NCBI GenBank assembly: GCA_963930735.1
Contig: CAWVNZ010000357.1
Location: 62,001 to 126,000, forward strand
Length of the DNA: 64,000 bases
Reading direction: 5' to 3'
Origin: Dioctria linearis
Lineage: Eukaryota; Arthropoda; Insecta; Diptera; Asilidae
Shown here: piece by piece, positions 36,763 through 49,599 of the stretch
How the letters are laid out: every line of letters starts with the position of its first letter
Numbering within the stretch: the first letter of the stretch is position 1
Program-made: the position numbers and the translations under genes
Notes under the pieces: model-generated
The model's input: the letters and a program-made list of their open reading frames with translations, nothing else
What the model was told of the DNA's origin: nothing
Database searches by the model: none

Positions 36763-39700
36763 TAAATTATTCAAAAAATAATTTTTTACTGTCGCAAATT
36801 TTAAGTGCGCCAGGGATTGCCTTTTCTATAGTAAATTATTCAAAAAATAATTTTTTATTGTCGCAAATTTTAATTACGCCAGGGATTGCCTTTTCTATAG
36901 TAAATTATTCAAAAAATAATTTTTTACTGTCGCAAATTTTAATTACGCCAAGGATTGCCTTTTCTATAGTAAATTTTGCAAAAAAAATAATTTTTTACTG
37001 TCGCAAATTTTAAATATCCCAGGGATTGCCTTTTCTATAGTAAATTTCTCACAAATTAATTTTTTACTGTCGCAAATTTTAAATACGCCTTTTCTATAGT
37101 AAATTATTCAAAAAATAATTTTTTACTGTCGCAAATTTTAAATATCCCAGGGATTGCCTTTTCTATAGTAAATTTCTCACAAATTAATTTCTTACTGTCG
37201 CAAATTTTAAATACGCCAGGGATTGCCTTTTCTATAGTAAATTATTCAAAAAATAATTTTTTACTGTCGCAAATTTTAAATACGCCAGGGATTGCCTTTT
37301 CTATAGTAAATTATTCAAAAAATAATTTTCTACTGTCGCAAATTTTAATTACGCCAGGGATTGCCTTTTCTATAGTAAATTATTCAAAAAATAATTTTCT
37401 ATTGTCGCAAATTGTAATTGCACCAGGGATTGCCTTTTCTATAGTAAATTATTCAAAAAATAATTTTTTACTGTCGCAAATTTTAATTACGCCAGGGATT
37501 GCCTTTTCTATAGTAAATTATTCAAAAAATAATATTCTACTGTCGCAAATTTTAATTACGCCAGGGATTGCCTTTTCTATAGTAAATTATTTAAAAAATA
37601 ATTTTATACTGTCGCAAATTTTAAATACGCCAGGGATTGCCTTTTCTATAGTAAATTATTCAAAAAATAATTTTCTACTGTCGCAAATTGTAATTGCGCC
37701 AGGGATTGCCTTTTCTATAGTAAATTATTCAAAAAATAATTTTTTACTGTCGCAAATTTTAATTACGCCAGGGATTGCCATTTCTATAGTAAATTATTCA
37801 AAAAATAATTTTTTACTGTCGCAAATTTTAAATACGCCTTTTCTATAGTAAATTATTCAAAAAATAATTTTTTACTGTCGCAAATTTTAAATATCCCAGG
37901 GATTGCCTTTTCTATAGTAAATTTCTCACAAATTAATTTCTTACTGTCGCAAATTTTAAATACGCCAGGGATTGCCTTTTCTATAGTAAATTATTCAAAA
38001 AATAATTTTTTACTGTCGCAAATTTTAATTACGCCAGGGATTGCCTTTTCTATAGTAAATTATTCAAAAAATAATTTTATACTGTCGCAAATTGTAATTG
38101 CGCCAGGGATTGCCTTTTCTATAGTAAATTTAGCAAAAAAAAATAATTTTTTACTGTCGCAAATTTTAAATATCCCAGGGATTGCCTTTTCTATAGTAAA
38201 TTTCTCACAAATTAATTTTTTACTGTCGCAAATTTTAAATACGCCTTTTCTATAGTAAATTATTCAAAAAATAATTTTTTACTGTCGCAAATTTTAAATA
38301 TCCCAGGGATTGCCTTTTCTATAGTAAATTTCTCACAAATTAATTTCTTACTGTCGCAAATTTTAAATACGCCAGGGATTGCCTTTTCTATAGTAAATTA
38401 TTCAAAAAATAATTTTATACTGTCGCAAATTTTAATTACGCCAGGGATTGCCTTTTCTATAGTAAATTATTCAAAAAATAATTTTTTACTGTCGCAAATT
38501 TTAAATATCCCAGGGATTGCCTTTTCTATAGTAAATTTCTTACAAATTAATTTCTTACTGTCGCAAATTTTAAATACGCCAGGGATTGCCTTTTCTATAG
38601 TAAATTATTCAAAAAATAATTTTTTACTGTCGCAAATTTTAAATACGCCAGGGATTGCCTTTTCTATAGTAAATTATTCAAAAAATAATTTTTTACTGTC
38701 GCAAATTTTAATTACGCCAGGGATTGCCTTTTCTATAGTAAATTATTCAAAAAATAATATTCTACTGTCGCAAATTTTAATTACGCCAGGGATTGCCTTT
38801 TCTATAGTAAATTATTCAAAAAATAATTTTATACTGTCGCAAATTTTAAATACGCCAGGGATTGCCTTTTCTATAGTAAATTATTCAAAAAATAATTTTC
38901 TACTGTCGCAAATTGTAATTGCGCCAGGGATTGCCTTTTCTATAGTAAATTATTCAAAAAATAATTTTTTACTGTCGCAAATTTTAATTACGCCAGGGAT
39001 TGCCATTTCTATAGTAAATTATTCAAAAAATAATTTTTTACTGTCGCAAATTTTAAGTGCGCCAGGGATTGCCTTTTCTATAGTAAATTATTCAAAAAAT
39101 AATTTTTTACTGTCGCAAATTTTAAATACGCCAGGGATTGCCTTTTCTATAGTAAATTATTCAAAAAATAATTTTCTACTGTCGCAAATTTTAATTACGC
39201 CAGGGATTGCCTTTTCTATAGTAAATTATTCAAAAAATAATTTTCTACTGTCGCAAATTGTAATTGCGCCAGGGATTGCCTTTTCTATAGTAAATTTTGC
39301 AAAAAAAATAATTTTTTACTGTCGCAAATTTTAAATATCCCAGGGATTGCCTTTTCTATAGTAAATTTCTCACAAATTAATTTTTTACTGTCGCAAATTT
39401 TAAATACGCCTTTTCTATAGTAAATTATTCAAAAAATAATTTTTTACTGTCGCAAATTTTAAATATCCCAGGGATTGCCTTTTCTATAGTAAATTTCTCA
39501 CAAATTAATTTCTTACTGTCGCAAATTTTAAATACGCCAGGGATTGCCTTTTCTATAGTAAATTATTCAAAAAATAATTTTTTACTGTCGCAAATTTTAA
39601 TTACGCCAGGGATTGTCTTTTCTATAGTAAATTATTCAAAAAATAATTTTATACTGTCGCAAATTTTAATTACGCCAGGGATTGCCTTTTCTATAGTAAA

Positions 39701-41010
39701 TTATTCAAAAAATAATTTTTTACTGTCGCAAATTTTAAATATCCCAGGGATTGCCTTTTCTATAGTAAATTTCTCACAAATTAATTTCTTACTGTCGCAA
39801 ATTTTAAATACGCCAGGGATTGCCTTTTCTATAGTAAATTATTCAAAAAATAATTTTTTACTGTCGCAAATTTTAAATACGCCAGGGATTGCCTTTTCTA
39901 TAGTAAATTATTCAAAAAATAATTTTCTACTGTCGCAAATTTTAATTACGCCAGGGATTGCCTTTTCTATAGTAAATTATTCAAAAAATAATTTTTTACT
40001 GTCGCAAATTTTAATTACGCCAGGGATTGCCTTTTCTATAGTAAATTTCTCACAAAACAATTTTTTACTGTCGCAAATTTTAATTACGCCAGGGATTGCC
40101 TTTTCTATAGTAAATTATTCAAAGAATAATTTTCTACTGTCGCAAATTTTAATTACGCCAGGGATTGCCTTTTCTATAGTAAATTATTCAAAAAATAATT
40201 TTATACTGTCGCAAATTTTAATTACGCCAGGGATTGCCTTTTCTATAGTAAATTATTCAAAAAATAATTTTATACTGTCGCAAATTTTAATTACGCCAGG
40301 GATTGCCTTTTCTATCGTAAATTATTCAAAAAATAATTTTCTACTGTCGCAAATTTTAATTGCGCCAGGGATTGCCTTTTCTATAGTAAATTATTCAAAA
40401 AATAATTTTATACTGTCGCAAATTTTAATTACGCCAGGGATTGCCTTTTCTATAGTAAATTTTTCAAAAAATAATTTTCTACTGTCGCAAATTTTAATTG
40501 CGCCAGGGATTGCCTTTTCTACAGTAAATTATTCAAAAAATAATTTTCTACTGTCGCAAATTTTAATTGCGCCAGGGATTGCCTTTTCTACAGTAAATTT
40601 TTCAAAATATTAATTTTTTACTGTCGAAAATTTTAATTACGCCAGGGATTGCCTTTTCTATAGTAAATTTTGCAAAAAATAATTTTTTACTGTCGCAAAT
40701 TTTAATTACGCCAGGGATTGCCTTTTCTATAGTAAATTATTCAAAAAATAATATTCTACTGTCGCAAATTTTAATTGCGCCAGGGATTGCCTTTTCTATA
40801 GTAAATTTTGCAAAAAATAATTTTTTACTGTCGCAAATTTTAATTACGCCAGGGATTGCCTTTTCTATAGTAAATTATTCAAAAAATAATTTTCTACTGT
40901 CGGAAATTTTAATTGCACCAGGGATTGCCTTTTCTATAGTAAATTATTCAAAAAATAATTTTATACTGTCGCAAATTTTAATTACGCCAGGGATTGCCTT
41001 TTCTATAGTA
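36763..41010 (+). repeat. 4.45-kb tandem duplication D6, copy b
   Basis: This is the second copy of 32,310-36,565. Around 37,800-37,860 it differs: the GCCATTTC monomer is followed directly by a 59-mer (37,834), whereas copy a has AGTGCGCC and further full monomers. Near 38,130 the GC box reads TTTAGC with nine A. GATTACC near 36,205 in copy a is GATTGCC here. The right end near 41,010 coincides with the change from left-domain to right-domain monomer types. Confidence 0.85.
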
Positions 41011-41300
41011 AATTTTTCAAAAAATAATTTTCTACTGGCGCAAATGTTAAGTGCGCCAGGGTTTGCCTTTTCTATAGTAAATTTCTCACAAAATAATTTT
41101 TTACTGTCGCAAATTTTAAGTGCGCCAGAGATTGACTTTTCTAAAGTAAATTTTGCAAAAAATAATTTTTTACTGTCGCAAATTTTAATTGCGCCAAGGA
41201 TTGCCTTTTCAATAGTAAATTATTCAAAAAATAATTTTCTACTGTCGCAAATTTTAATTACGCCAGGGATTGCCTATCCTATAGTAAATTATTCAAAAAA
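41011..41300 (+). repeat. Diverged monomers at the domain boundary
   Basis: Four successive monomers carry an unusual number of private substitutions: CTGGCGCAAATGTTAAG near 41,036, GGGTTTGCC near 41,060, CCAGAGATTGACTTTTC with TAAAG near 41,125, CCAAGGATTGCC with TCAATAG near 41,195, and GCCTATCCTATAG near 41,272. Neighbouring monomers on either side typically carry none to two. Lower homogenisation at the junction of two array domains is the simplest reading. Confidence 0.75.
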
Positions 41301-42079
41301 TAATTTTCAACTGTCGCAAATTTTAAGTGCGCCAGGGATTGCCTTTTCTATAGTAAATTATTCAAAAAATAATTTTATACTGTCGCAAATTTTAATTACG
41401 CCAGGGATTGCTTTTCTATAGTAAATTATTCAAAAAATAATTTTTTACTGTCGCAAATTTTAAGTGCGCCAGGGATTGCCTTTTTTATAGTAAATTATTC
41501 AAAAAATAATTTTATACTGTCGCAAATTTTAATTACGCCAGGGATTGCCTTTTCTATAGTAAATTATTCAAAAAATAATGTTATACTGTCGCAAATTTTA
41601 ATTACGCCAGGGATTGCCTTTTCTATAGTAAATTATTCAAAAAATAATTTTTTACTGTCGCAAATTTTAATTGCGCCAGGGATTGCCTTTTCTATAGTAA
41701 ATTATTCAAAAAATAATTTTCAACTGTCGCAAATTTTAATTACGCCAGGGATTGCCTTTTCTATAGTAAATTATTCAAAAAATAATTTTTTACTGTCGCA
41801 AATTTTAAGTGCGCCAGGGATTGCCTTTTCTATAGTAAATTATTCAAAAAATAATTTTATACTGTCGCAAATTTTAATTACGCCAGGGATTGCCTTTTCT
41901 GTAGTAAATTTCTCACAAAATAATTTTTTACTGTCGCAAATTTTAATTACGCCAGGGATTGCCTTTTCTATAGTAAATTATTCAAAAAATAATTTTATAC
42001 TGTCGCAAATTTTAATTACGCCAGGGATTGCCTTTTCTATAGTAAATAATTCAAAAAATAATTTTCTACTGTCGCAAAT

Positions 42080-42830
42080 TTTAATTGCGCCAGGGATTGC
42101 CTTTTCTACAGTAAATTTTTCAAAAAATAATTTTCTACTGTCGCAAATTTTAATTGCGCCAGGGATTGCCTTTTCTACAGTAAATTTTTCAAAAAATAAT
42201 TTTCTACTGTCGCAAATTTTAATTGCGCCAGGGATTGCCTTTTCTACAGTACATTTTTCATAATATTAATTGTTTACTGTCGAAAATTTTAATTACGCCA
42301 GGGATTGCCTTTTCTATAGTAAATTATTCAAAAAAATAATTTTCAACTGTCGCACATTTTAATTGCGCCAGGGATTGCCTTTTCTATAGTAAATTATTCA
42401 AAAAATAATTTTATACTGTCGCAAATTTTAATTACGCCAGGGATTGCCTTTTCTATAGTAAATTATTCAAAAAATAATTTTATACTGTCGCAAATTTTAA
42501 TTGCGCCAGGGATTGCCTTTCCTATAGTAAATTATTCAAAAAATAATTTTATACGGTCGCAAATTTTAATTACGCCAGGGATTGCCTTTTCTATAGTAAA
42601 TTATTCAAAAAATAATTTTATACTGTCGCAAATTTTAATTACGCCAGGGATTGTCTTTTCTATAGTGAATTTTTCAAAAAATAATTTTCTACTGTCGCAA
42701 ATTTTAAGTGCGCCAGGGATTGCCTTTTCTATAGTAAATTTCTCAAAAAATAATTTTTTACTGTCGCAAATTTTAAGTGCGCCAGGTATTGCCTGTTCTA
42801 TAGTAAATTTTGCAAAAAATAATTTTTTAC
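42080..42830 (+). repeat. Duplication D7, copy a
   Basis: This block is repeated at 44,015-44,765 at offset 1935 (28 x 69 + 3). Shared markers are CAGTACATTTTTCATAA (42,251 and 44,186), GTCGAAAA (42,281 and 44,216), GTCGCACATTTT (42,351 and 44,286), TATACGGTCGC (42,553 and 44,488), GATTGTCTTTTC and TAGTGAATTTTTC (about 42,665 and 44,600), and GCCTGTTC (about 42,791 and 44,726). An intermediate relative lies at 43,480-44,010, with the same TAGTGAA and GCCTGTTC markers but no GCACATTTT or CGGTCGC. Confidence 0.85.
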
Positions 42831-44014
42831 TGTCACAAATTTTAAGTGCGCCAGGGATTGCCTTTTCTATAGTAAATTATTCAAAAAATAATTTTATACT
42901 GTCGCAAATTTTAATTACGCCAGGGATTGCCTTTTCTATAGTAAATTATTCAAAAAATAATTTTTTACTGTCGCAAATTTTAAGTGCGCCAGGGATTGCC
43001 TTTTCTATAGTAAATTATTCAAAAAATAATTTTCAACTGTCGCAAATTTTAATTACGCCAGGGGTTGCCTTTTCTATAGTAAATTATTCAAAAAATAATT
43101 TTTTACTATCGCAAATTTTAAGTGCGCCTGGGATTGCCTTTTCTATAGTAAATTATTCAAAAAATAATTTTATACTGTCGCAAATTTTAATTACGCCAGG
43201 GATTGCCTTTTCTATAGTAAATTTCTCACAAAATAATTTTTTACTGTCGCAAATTTTAATTACGCCATGGATTGCCTTTTCTATAGTAAATTATTCAAAA
43301 CATAATTTTATACTGTCGCAAATTTTAATTACGCCAGGGATTGCCTTTTCTATAGTAAATTATTCAAAAAATAATTTTCTACTGTCGCAAATTTTAATTG
43401 CGCCAGGGATTGCCTTTTCTACAGTAAATTTTTCAAAAAATAATTTTCTACTGTCGCAAATTTTAATTGCGCCAGGGATTGCCTTTTCTACAGTAAATTA
43501 TTCAAAAAATAATTTTCTACTGTCGCAAATTTTAATTGCGCCAGGGATTGCCTTTTCTACAGTAAATTTTTCAAAATATTAATTGTTTACTGTCGAAAAT
43601 TTTAATTACGCCAGGGATTGCCTTTTCTATAGTAAATTATTCAAAAAATAATTTTCAACTGTCGCAAATTTTAATTGCGCCAGGGATTGCCTTTTCTATA
43701 GTAAATTATTCAAAAAATAATTTTATACTGTCGCAAATCTTAATTACGCCAGGGATTGCCTTTTCTATAGTAAATTATTCAAAAAATAATTTTATACTGT
43801 CGCAAATTTTAATTACGCCAGGGATTGTCTTTTCTATAGTGAATTTTTCAAAAAATAATTTTCTACTGTCGCAAATTTTAAGTGCGCCAGGGATTGCCTT
43901 TTCTATAGTAAATTTCTCACAAAATAATTTTTTACTGTCGCAAATTTTAAGTGCGCCAGGGATTGCCTGTTCTATAGTAAATTTTGCAAAAAATAATTTT
44001 TTACTGTCGCAAAT

Positions 44015-44765
44015 TTTAATTGCGCCAGGGATTGCCTTTTCTACAGTAAATTTTTCAAAAAATAATTTTCTACTGTCGCAAATTTTAATTGCGCCAGGGA
44101 TTGCCTTTTCTACAGTAAATTTTTCAAAAAATAATTTTCTACTGTCGCAAATTTTAATTGCGCCAGGGATTGCCTTTTCTACAGTACATTTTTCATAATA
44201 TTAATTGTTTACTGTCGAAAATTTTAATTACGCCAGGGATTGCCTTTTCTATAGTAAATTATTCAAAAAAATAATTTTCAACTGTCGCACATTTTAATTG
44301 CGCCAGGGATTGCCTTTTCTATAGTAAATTATTCAAAAAATAATTTTATACTGTCGCAAATTTTAATTACGCCAGGGATTGCCTTTTCTATAGTAAATTA
44401 TTCAAAAAATAATTTTATACTGTCGCAAATTTTAATTGCGCCAGGGATTGCCTTTTCTATAGTAAATTATTCAAAAAATAATTTTATACGGTCGCAAATT
44501 TTAATTACGCCAGGGATTGCCTTTTCTATAGTAAATTATTCAAAAAATAATTTTATACTCTCGCAAATTTTAATTACGCCAGGGATTGTCTTTTCTATAG
44601 TGAATTTTTCAAAAAATAATTTTCTACTGTCGCAAATTTTAAGTGCGCCAGGGATTGCCTTTTCTATAGTAAATTTCTCAAAAAATAATTTTTTACTGTC
44701 GCAAATTTTAAGTGCGCCAGGTATTGCCTGTTCTATAGTAAATTTTGCAAAAAATAATTTTTTAC
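44015..44765 (+). repeat. Duplication D7, copy b
   Basis: This is the second copy of 42,080-42,830. It differs by ACTCTCGC near 44,557. The match ends where copy a continues with CTGTCACAAATTTTAAGTG and this copy with CTGTCGCAAATTTTAATTG. Confidence 0.85.
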
Positions 44766-45453
44766 TGTCGCAAATTTTAATTGCGCCAGGGATTGCCTTT
44801 TCAATAGTAAATTATTCATAAAATAATTTTCTACTGTCGCAAATTTTAATTACGCCAGGGATTGCCGTTTCTATAGTAAATTATTAAAAAAATAATTTTC
44901 AACTGTCGCAAATTTTAAGTGCGCCAGGGATTGCCTTTTCTATAGTAAATTATTCCAAAAATAATTTTATACTGTCGCAAATTTTAATTACGCCAGGGAT
45001 TGCCTTTTCTATAGTAAATTATTCAAAAAATAATTTTTTACTGTCGCAAATTTTAAGTGCGCCAGGGATTGCCTTTTCTATAGTAAATTATTCAAAAAAT
45101 AATTTTATACTGTCGCAAATTTTAATTACGCCAGGGATTGCCTTTTCTATAGTAAATTATTCAAAAAATAATTTTATACTGTCGCAAATTTTAATTACGC
45201 CAGGGATTGCCTTTTCTATAGTAAATTATTCAAAAAATAATTTTTTACTGTCGCAAATTTTAATTGCGCCAGGGATTGCCTTTTCTATAGTAAATTATTC
45301 AAAAAATAATTTTCCACTGTCGCAAATTTTAATTACGCCAGGGGTTGCCTTTTCTATAGTAAATTAAACAAAAAATAATTTTTTACTATCGCAAATTTTA
45401 AGTGCGCCAGGGATTGCCTTTTCTATAGTAAATTATTCAAAAAATAATTTTAT

Positions 45454-45481
45454 ACTGAAATTATTCAAAAAATAATTTTCT
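45454..45481 (+). repeat. 28-bp truncated monomer
   Basis: ACTG is followed directly by AAATTATTC, and the next ACTGTCGC begins at 45,482, so 41 bp (about positions 5-45) are missing. It is the shortest monomer I found and occurs once. It lacks the conserved GCCAGGGATTGCC core. Confidence 0.88.
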
Positions 45482-45549
45482 ACTGTCGCAAATTTTAATT
45501 GCGCCAGGGATTGCCTTTTCTACAGTAAATTATTCAAAAAATAATTTTA

Positions 45550-45660
45550 TACTGTCGCAAATTTTAATTGCGCCAGGGATTGCTTTTTCTATAGTAAATT
45601 TTTTAAGTGCGCCAGGTATTGCCTTTTCTATAGTAAATTTCTCACAAAATAATTTTTTAC
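45550..45660 (+). repeat. Fused monomers with internal deletion
   Basis: Near 45,591-45,615 the sequence passes from CTATAGTAAATT straight into TTTTAAGTGCGCCAGG, so the AT box of one monomer and the ACTGTCGC start of the next are missing. Both partner sites contain AAATTTT, which gives a short homology for the deletion. It lies about 120 bp from the 28-bp truncated monomer, so the two rearrangements may be related. Confidence 0.82.
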
Positions 45661-46350
45661 TGTCGCAAATTTTAAGTGCGCCAGGGATTGCCTTTTCTAT
45701 AGTAAATTTTGCAAAAAATAATTTTTTACTGTCGCAAATTTTAATTGCGCCAGGGATTGCCTTTTCTATAGTAAATTATTCAAAAAATAATTTTATACTG
45801 TCGCAAATTTTAATTACGCCAGGCATTGCCTTTTCTATAGTAAATTATTCAAAAAATAATTTTCTACTGTCGCAAATTTTAATTGCGCCAGGGATTGCCT
45901 TTTCTACAGTAAATTATTCAAAAAATAATTTTATACTGTCGCAAATTTTAATTACGCCAAGGAATGCCTTTTCTATAGTAAATTATTCAAAAAATAATTT
46001 TTTATTGTCGCAAATTTTAATTGCGCCAGGGATTGCCTTTTCTATAGTAAATTATTCAAAAAATAATTTTATATTGTCGCAAATTTTAATTACGCCAGGG
46101 ATTGCCTTTTCTATAGTAAATTATTCAAAAAATAATTTTCTACTGTCGCAAATTTTAATTGCGCCAGGGATTGCTTTTTCTACAGTAAATTTTTCAAAAA
46201 ATAATTTTCTACTGTCGCAAATTTTAACTGCGCCAGGGATTGCCTTTTCTATAGTAAATTATTCAAAAAATAATTTTCTACTGTCGCAAATTTTAATTGC
46301 GCCAGGGATTGCCTTTTCTACAGTAAATTTTTCAAAATATTAATTTTTTA

Positions 46351-49300
46351 CTGTCGAAAATTTTAATTACGCCAGGGATTGCCTTTTCTATAGTAAATTT
46401 TGCAAAAAATAATTTTTTACTGTCGCAAATTTTAATTACGCCAGGGATTGCCTTTTCTATAGTAAATTATTCAAAAAATAATTTTCTACTGTCGCAAATT
46501 TTAATTGCGCCAGGAATTGCCTTTTCTATAGTAAATTATTCAAAAAATAATTTTATACTGTCGCAAATTTTAATTACGCCAGGGATTGCCTTTTCTATAG
46601 TAAATTTTTCAAAAAATAATTTTCTACTGTCGCAAATTTTAAGTGCGCCAGGGATTGCCTTTTCTATAGTAAATTTCTCACAAAATAATTTTTTACTGTC
46701 GCAAATTTTAAGTGCGCCAGGGATTTCCTTTTCTATAGTAAATTTTGCAAAAAATAATTTTTTACTGTCGCAAATTTTAATTGCGCCAGGGATTGCCTTT
46801 TCTATAGTAAATTATTCAAGAAATAATTTTCTACTGTCGCAAATTTTAATTACGCCAGGGATTGCCTTTTCTATAGTAAATTATTCAAAAAATAATTTTC
46901 AACTGTCGCAAATTTTAAGTGCGCCAGGGATTGCCTTTTCTATAGTAAATTATTCAAAAAATAATTTTATACTGTCGCAAATTTTAAGTGCGCCAGGGAT
47001 TGCCTTTTCTATAGTAAATTATTCAAAAAATAATTTTATACTGTCGCAAATTTTAATTATGCCAGGGATTGCCTTTTCTATAGTAAATTATTCAAAAAAT
47101 AATTTTTTATTGTCGCAAATTTTAATTGCGCCAGGGATTGCCTTTTCTATAGTAAATTATTCAAAAAATAATTTTATATTGTCGCAAATTTTAATTACGC
47201 CAGGTATTGCCTTTTCTATAGTAAATTATTCAAAAAATAATTTTCTACTGTCGCAAATTTTAATTGCGCCAGGGATTGCCTTTTCTACAGTAAATTTTTC
47301 AAAAAATAATTTTCTACTGTCGCAAATTTTAATTGCGCCAGGGATTGCCTTATCTACAGTAAATTTTTCAAAATATTAATTTTTTACTGTCGAAAATTTT
47401 AATTACGCCAGGTATTGCCTTTTCTATAGTAAATTTTGCAAAAAATAATTTTTTACTGTCGCAAATTTTAATTACGCCAGGGATTGCCTTTTCTATAGTA
47501 AATTATTCAAAAAATAATTTTCTACTGTCGCAAATTTTAATTGCGCCAGGGATTGCCTTTTCTATAGTAAATTATTCAAAAAATAATTTTATAATGTCGC
47601 AAATTTTAATTACGCCAGGGATTGCCTTTTCTATAGTAAATTTTTCAAAAAATAATTTTCTACTGTCGCAAATTTTAAGTGCGCCAGGGATTGCCTTTTA
47701 TATAGTAAATTTCTCACAAAATAATTTTTTACTGTCGCAAATTTTAAGTGCGCCAGGGATTGCCTTTTCTATAGTAAATTTTGCAAAAAATAATTTTTTA
47801 CTGTCGCAAATTTTAATTGCGTCAGGGATTGCCTTTTCTATAGTAAATTATTCAAAAAATAATTTTCTACTGTCGCAAATTTTAATTACGCCAGGGATTG
47901 CCTTTTCTCTAGTAAATTATTCAAAAAATAATTTTCAACTGTCGCAAATTTTAAGTGCACCAGGGATTGCCATTACTATAGTATATTATTCAAAAAATAA
48001 TTTTATACTGTCGCAAATTTTAATTACGCCAGGGATTGCCTTTTCTATAGTAAACTTTGCAAAAAATAATTTTTTACTGTCGCAAATTTTAACTGCGCCA
48101 GGGATTGCCTTTTCTATAGTAAATTATTCAAAAAATAATTTTCTACTGTCGCAAATTTTAATTACGCCAGGGATTGCCTTTTCTATAGTAAATTATTCAA
48201 AAAATAATTTTCAACTGTCGCAAATTTTAAGTGCGCCAGGGATTGCCTTTTCTATAGTAAATTATTCAAAAAATAATTTTATACTGTCGCAAATTTTAAT
48301 TACGCCAGGGATTGCCTTTTCTATAGTAAATTATTCAAAAAATAATTTTTTATTGTCGCAAATTTTAATTGCGCCAGGGATTGCCTTTTCTATAGTAAAT
48401 TATTCAAAAAATAATTTTTTATTGTCGCAAATTTTAATTGCGCCAGGGATTGCCTTTTCTATAGTAAATTATTCAAAAAATAATTTTATATTGTCACAAA
48501 TTTTAATTACGCCAGGAATTGCCTTTTCTATAGTAAATTATTCAAAAAATAATTTTCTACTGTCGCAAATTTTAATTGCGCCAGGGATTGCCTTTTCTAC
48601 AGTAAATTTTTCAAAAAATAATTTTCTACTTTCGCAAATTTTAATTGTGCCAGGGATTGCCTTTTCTACAGTAAATTATTCAAAAAATAATTTTCTACTG
48701 CCGCAAATTTTAATTGCGCCAGGGATTGCCTTTTCTACAGTAAATTTTTCAAAATATTAATTTTTTACTGTCGAAAATTTTAATTACGCCAGGTATTGCC
48801 TTTTCTATAGTAAATTTTGCAAAAAATAATTTTTTACTGTCGCAAATTTTAATTACGCCAGGGATTGCCTTTTCTATAGTAAATTATTCAAAAAATAATT
48901 TTCTACTGTCGCAAATTTTAATTGCGCCAGGGATTGCCTTTTCTATAGTAAATTATTCAAAAAATAATTTTATACTGTCGCAAATTTTAATTACGCCAGG
49001 GATTGCCTTTTCTATAGTAAATTTTTCAAAAAATAATTTTCTACTGTCGCAAATTTTAAGTGCGCCAGGGATTGCCTTTTATTTAGTAAATTTCTCACGA
49101 AATAATTTTTTACTGTCGCAAATTTTAAGTGCGCCAGGGATTGCCTTTTCTATAGTAAATTTTGCAAAAAATAATTTTTTACTGTCGCAAATTTTAATTG
49201 CGTCAGGGATTGCCTTTTCTATAGTAAATTATTCAAAAAATAATTTTCTACTGTCGCAAATTTTAATTACGCCAGGGATTGCCTTTTCTCTAGTAAATTA

Positions 49301-49390
49301 TTCAAAAAATAATTTTCAACTGTCGCAAATTTTAATTGCACCAGGGATTGCCATTTCTATAGTAAATTATTCAAAAAAAATTTTTATACT
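46351..49390 (+). repeat. Right-domain higher-order repeat with GTCGAAAA marker
   Basis: GTCGAAAA monomers (C of TCG) at 46,355, 47,391 and 48,772 are 1036 and 1381 bp apart (15 and 20 monomers plus one). After each the order is GC box, TTACGCC, TTGCGCC, TTACGCC with TTTTTC, AGTGCGCC, CTCACAAAATAAT, AGTGCGCC with GC box, TTGCGCC or TTGCGTC. The last two units share more: TTGCGTCAGG (about 47,819 and 49,200) and CTCTAG (47,907 and 49,288) are both 1381 apart. Later GTCGAAAA copies at 53,050, 54,775 and 55,881 continue the series at 62, 25 and 16 monomers. Confidence 0.83.
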
Positions 49391-49599
49391 GTCGCAAATT
49401 TTAATTACGCCAGGGATTGCCTTTTCTATAGTAAATTATTCAAAAAATAATTTTTTACTGTCGCAAATTTTAAGTGCGCCAGGGATTGCCTTTTCTATAG
49501 TAAATTATTCAAAAAATAATTTTATACTGTCGCAAATTTTAATTACGCCAGGGATTGCCTTTTCTATAGTAAATTATTCAAAAAATAATTTTATACTGT

